Source: Aquamicrobium zhengzhouense (GTDB lineage: Bacteria; Pseudomonadota; Alphaproteobacteria; Rhizobiales; Rhizobiaceae). Taken from it: 64,000 nucleotides of DNA. The stretch spans positions 23,910 through 87,909 of the forward strand of contig NZ_JADGMQ010000017.1 in assembly GCF_016124105.1 (NCBI RefSeq). The letters are read 5' to 3'. A model generated the notes under the pieces. It was not told the origin of the DNA. It did not search any database and saw only the letters and a list, made by a program, of their open reading frames with translations. Made by a program: the position numbers and the translations under genes. Below are positions 61,948 to 64,000 of the stretch, one piece after another. The number at the start of each line of letters is the position of its first letter. Positions within the stretch are counted from its first letter, which is position 1.

Positions 61948-63402
61948 TCAGGAATGAATGGAGCGGATGGCCGGATAAAGGTCGCGGTAGCGCTGATACG
62001 CATCCTCGAAGGCTGCGTGCAGTGAGGTATCCGGCTCTATGGTCTCGCGCATTGCCGGGCGGGAACAGACCTGAACCGGATCCGCTCCCTCGGCCGCGAT
62101 AAGACCGAGACGCGCTGCCCCGAGCGCCGCGCCAAAATCTCCCTCAGCCGGGAGATCGATCGGAATTTCGAGAGCCGTCGCAACCGCCTTCAGCCAATAG
62201 TGCGAACGCGACCCGCCACCAACCGCAGTTACCCGATCAATCGTCGTGCCGGAAGATTTCAACGCTTCGAGGCAATCGCGATACGAGAACGCAACCCCTT
62301 CCATGACGGCCTGCGTCAAGGCTTCCCGATCGCTCTGATGCGAAAGCCCCGTCAGCGCTCCACGAATAGACGCATCATTGTGAGGGGTACGCTCGCCCGA
62401 AAGGTAAGGCAGAAACGTCACCCCGGTTGGGGCCCGAAGTTGATCGCCCAGCTCGTCAGCCAATCTGCTGGCGGGTGAACCGACAATAGCCGATAGCCAG
62501 CTCAGCGAATCTGCCGCCGAAAGTGTCACCCCCATTTGATGCCACACCTCGGGCAGGGCGTGACAAAATGTATGCACCGCACTTGCAGCAATTGGGGAGT
62601 ATCGATCATTGGCTGCAAAGAGAACGCCGGATGTTCCAATCGAAAGAAAGGCCTCCCCGGATCGTACAGCGCCGACACCGCAGGCCGAAGCGGCATTGTC
62701 CCCTGCCCCGCCCGCGACAACGACCTTATTTTTCATCCCCCATCTGGAGGCTAATTCCGGCCTCAACACGCCCGACACTTCCGTCCCTTCGATGAGCGAC
62801 GGCATCTGCGCCAGTTCAAGACCGCATTTGTCCAGAAGCTGCATGGACCATTGCCGCCCCCCGACATCCAGCCAAGACGTGCCGGATGCGTCCGACATTT
62901 CGGCCACGAACTCGCCGGTCAGCCAGAAGCGGAGATAGTCCTTCGGCAACAGAACCTTGGCCACGCGATCAAATATCTGCGGCTCATGCCGCCTAAGCCA
63001 GACCAGTTTCGGCGCGGTAAATCCGGGAAAGACGATGTTTCCCGTAACCTCGCGAAAAATCGGATCACGATCAAGCGCTTCAGCTTCTTCGAAACTGCGG
63101 GTGTCGTTCCACAATATCGAAGGCCGCATCACCCCCCCGGCGCTGTCGATAAGGGTCGCTCCATGCATCTGGCCCGATAGACCAATGCCACGCACCGCTG
63201 CGATTTCAATCGCATGGGAATGACGCAACGCACCGACCACATCTTCGGCAGCCCGGACCCAATCCGCAGGCTCTTGCTCCGACCACCCCTCATGGGGACG
63301 CGACACCGTGATATCGCTCGACGCGGACGCGACAGGCTCCTGCTCCTCATCCATCAGCAGCGCCTTGACCCCCGACGTGCCGAGGTCCAGCCCAAGATAC
63401 AT
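61948..63402 (-). CDS. xylB: Xylulokinase
   Basis: A 484-residue FGGY-family kinase phosphorylating D-xylulose to xylulose-5-phosphate. N-terminal MYLGLDLGTSGVKALLMDEE has the phosphate loop; GLSGQMHGATLIDSAGGVMR carries xylulokinase's substrate-contact MHG; ILWNDTRSFEEAEALD and the C-terminal ATP-binding region (VTAVGGGSRSHYWLKAVATA) follow. ATG 63402 is chosen because GGGAGGAATTTGG precedes it; the longer frame from 63417 is not needed. It heads the xylB-xylA-dehydrogenase operon. The 74 bases up to the branched hairpin presumably hold the promoter; I see no clear operator. Confidence 0.95.
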   Translation of the reverse strand: MYLGLDLGTSGVKALLMDEEQEPVASASSDITVSRPHEGWSEQEPADWVRAAEDVVGALRHSHAIEIAAVRGIGLSGQMHGATLIDSAGGVMRPSILWNDTRSFEEAEALDRDPIFREVTGNIVFPGFTAPKLVWLRRHEPQIFDRVAKVLLPKDYLRFWLTGEFVAEMSDASGTSWLDVGGRQWSMQLLDKCGLELAQMPSLIEGTEVSGVLRPELASRWGMKNKVVVAGGAGDNAASACGVGAVRSGEAFLSIGTSGVLFAANDRYSPIAASAVHTFCHALPEVWHQMGVTLSAADSLSWLSAIVGSPASRLADELGDQLRAPTGVTFLPYLSGERTPHNDASIRGALTGLSHQSDREALTQAVMEGVAFSYRDCLEALKSSGTTIDRVTAVGGGSRSHYWLKAVATALEIPIDLPAEGDFGAALGAARLGLIAAEGADPVQVCSRPAMRETIEPDTSLHAAFEDAYQRYRDLYPAIRSIHS

Positions 63403-63476
63403 CCAAATTCCTCCCATGCCGGCCAGAAGCCTGCCCGAAGGAGCATAGCCGAGTTCTTATTTATTTCGCAATCCGC

Positions 63477-63560
63477 AAAAAATAAGAAAAGCCCCTGCCC
63501 CAGCACTCGGCCGAGGAATGGGAAGGACGACGACGCAGATTTGCGTTAGTGCAGCAGGGG
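63477..63560 (-). terminator. Branched hairpin with U-tract (terminator or small structured RNA)
   Basis: CCCCTGC (63492-63498) pairs with GCAGGGG (63554-63560), and GCACT (63503-63507) with AGTGC (63548-63552). Inside are a palindrome CTCGGCCGAG (63506-63515, so it competes with the GCACT arm) and a hairpin ACGCA/TGCGT (63533-63546). On the minus strand the outer stem is followed by TTTTCTTATTTTTT, as in an intrinsic terminator. It would end minus-strand transcripts coming from the tandem repeats, upstream of xylB. Confidence 0.55.
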
Positions 63561-63625
63561 GACAAGCCAATCATCCACCGCTCGGAGAAACTAGTCTTTT
63601 ATTGGGAAGATGTTTGCCCGCGCAC

Positions 63626-64000
63626 GTTGGATTTGAACCAACGACCTTCAGCTTATGGTCCGCAGGACGAGGAGCTACCTCGGCCAGGGACGCATGCGTC
63701 CCGCCAGCCGACCCTGAAGTGCGCGGCGTTGAATGTTGATTGCTGAGAAGCTGGTGCTTGGTTGCGGGGGTTGGATTTGAACCAACGACCTTCAGCTTAT
63801 GGTCCGCAGGACGAGGAGCTACCTCGGCCAGGGACGCATGCGTCCCGCCAGCCGACACTGAAGTGCGCGGCGTTGAATGTTGATTGCTGAGAAGTTTGAA
63901 GTTGGTTGCGGGGGTTGGATTTGAACCAACGACCTTCAGCTTATGGTCCGCAGGACGAGGAGCTACCTCGGCCAGGGACGCATGCGTCCCGCCAGCCGAC
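63626..64000 (-). repeat. 144-bp tandem repeat, degenerate initiator-tRNA-like unit
   Basis: Copies start at 63626, 63770 and 63914 (GTTGGATTTGAACC), each 144 bases apart; the third runs off the window. About 125 bases per unit are nearly identical; the linker of 19 bases varies. On the minus strand each unit ends like a tRNA: T-arm GTTGG-TTCAAAT-CCAAC then CCCCGCAACCA (copies 2 and 3 only; the linker before copy 1 is different). CATAA and AAGGTC match initiator tRNA-Met, but the anticodon and D stems do not pair. Each unit also has a 16-bp palindrome GGGACGCATGCGTCCC (63687, 63831, 63975). Not a functional tRNA as read here. Confidence 0.75.

Noticed and set aside
63626..63770. An intact initiator tRNA gene
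   Set aside because: Only the T-arm and 3' end fit; anticodon-stem and acceptor 5' strand do not pair, and the gap from D-arm to T-arm is several bases too long.
63571..63858. A 95-codon minus-strand reading frame across the right-end array
   Set aside because: It is the tandem repeat translated, including the typical KVVGSNPTPATK produced by translating a tRNA 3' half; no ribosome site.
63626..64000. Direct repeats as a CRISPR array
   Set aside because: The unit is 144 bp with near-identical sequence through almost the whole period, so there are no unique spacers, and no cas genes are present.

Overview
The window is a dense stretch of chromosome from a GC-rich alphaproteobacterium, most likely a member of the Hyphomicrobiales (Rhizobiales; Phyllobacteriaceae- or Rhizobiaceae-like). 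This rests on the gene families and their order (PuuD-type urate oxidase, PuuE-UraD fusion, pcaR-pcaIJF, TRAP and peptide-type ABC transporters, DUF4130-UdgX), on a GAAC-N7-GAAC SOS box, on CtrA-type TTAA-N7-TTAAC boxes, and on a palindromic intergenic repeat of the rhizobial RIME type. The content is mainly catabolic. No phage, insertion sequence, CRISPR array or rRNA gene was seen.

Layout. 1-4.9 kb (minus): GGDEF-EAL protein, FeeM-like N-acyltransferase behind two CtrA boxes, Crp-type regulator, and a frameshifted acyl-CoA synthetase cut by the left edge. 4.9-12.5 kb: a large 2-oxoacid (indolepyruvate-type) ferredoxin oxidoreductase diverging from TRAP permease genes; the matching TRAP binding protein converges on them across a terminator. 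12.7-21.2 kb: mixed genes (glutamine amidotransferase, Inh-like protein, 2-hydroxyacid dehydrogenase, LacI, DMT exporter, MarR, creatininase, CobW GTPase, WD40 protein). 21.3-24.0 kb: class III aminotransferase plus glutamine-synthetase-like ligase. 24.0-26.8 kb: radical SAM protein and DUF4130-UdgX protein behind a promoter that contains a LexA box and appears to give a leaderless mRNA.

26.8-40 kb is a purine and ureide island: glycerate kinase, guanine deaminase, membrane urate oxidase, LysR regulator, XdhC, XdhB, XdhA, 5-hydroxyisourate hydrolase, then divergently the PuuE-UraD fusion, ureidoglycine aminohydrolase and ureidoglycolate lyase. Together these take guanine to glyoxylate, and glycerate to central metabolism; the allantoate-hydrolysing step is absent here.

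40.4-55.2 kb: a peptide-type ABC transporter operon (binding protein, two permeases, fused ATPase) converges on a carnitine/gamma-butyrobetaine-type operon controlled by a GlxA-type activator (cleavage enzyme, carnitine dehydrogenase, acyl-CoA dehydrogenase, ADP-forming CoA ligase, carnitinyl-CoA dehydratase, alpha/beta hydrolase). That operon ends in a second, closely related binding protein, which suggests one transporter with two binding proteins for a quaternary amine. 55.6-59.2 kb is the lower beta-ketoadipate branch (pcaF, pcaJ, pcaI) with divergent pcaR and a PcaR-like palindrome. 59.2-63.4 kb encodes polyol/xylose use (mannitol-type dehydrogenase, xylA, xylB). The right end holds a branched hairpin and a 144-bp tandem array of a degenerate initiator-tRNA-like sequence that continues past the window.
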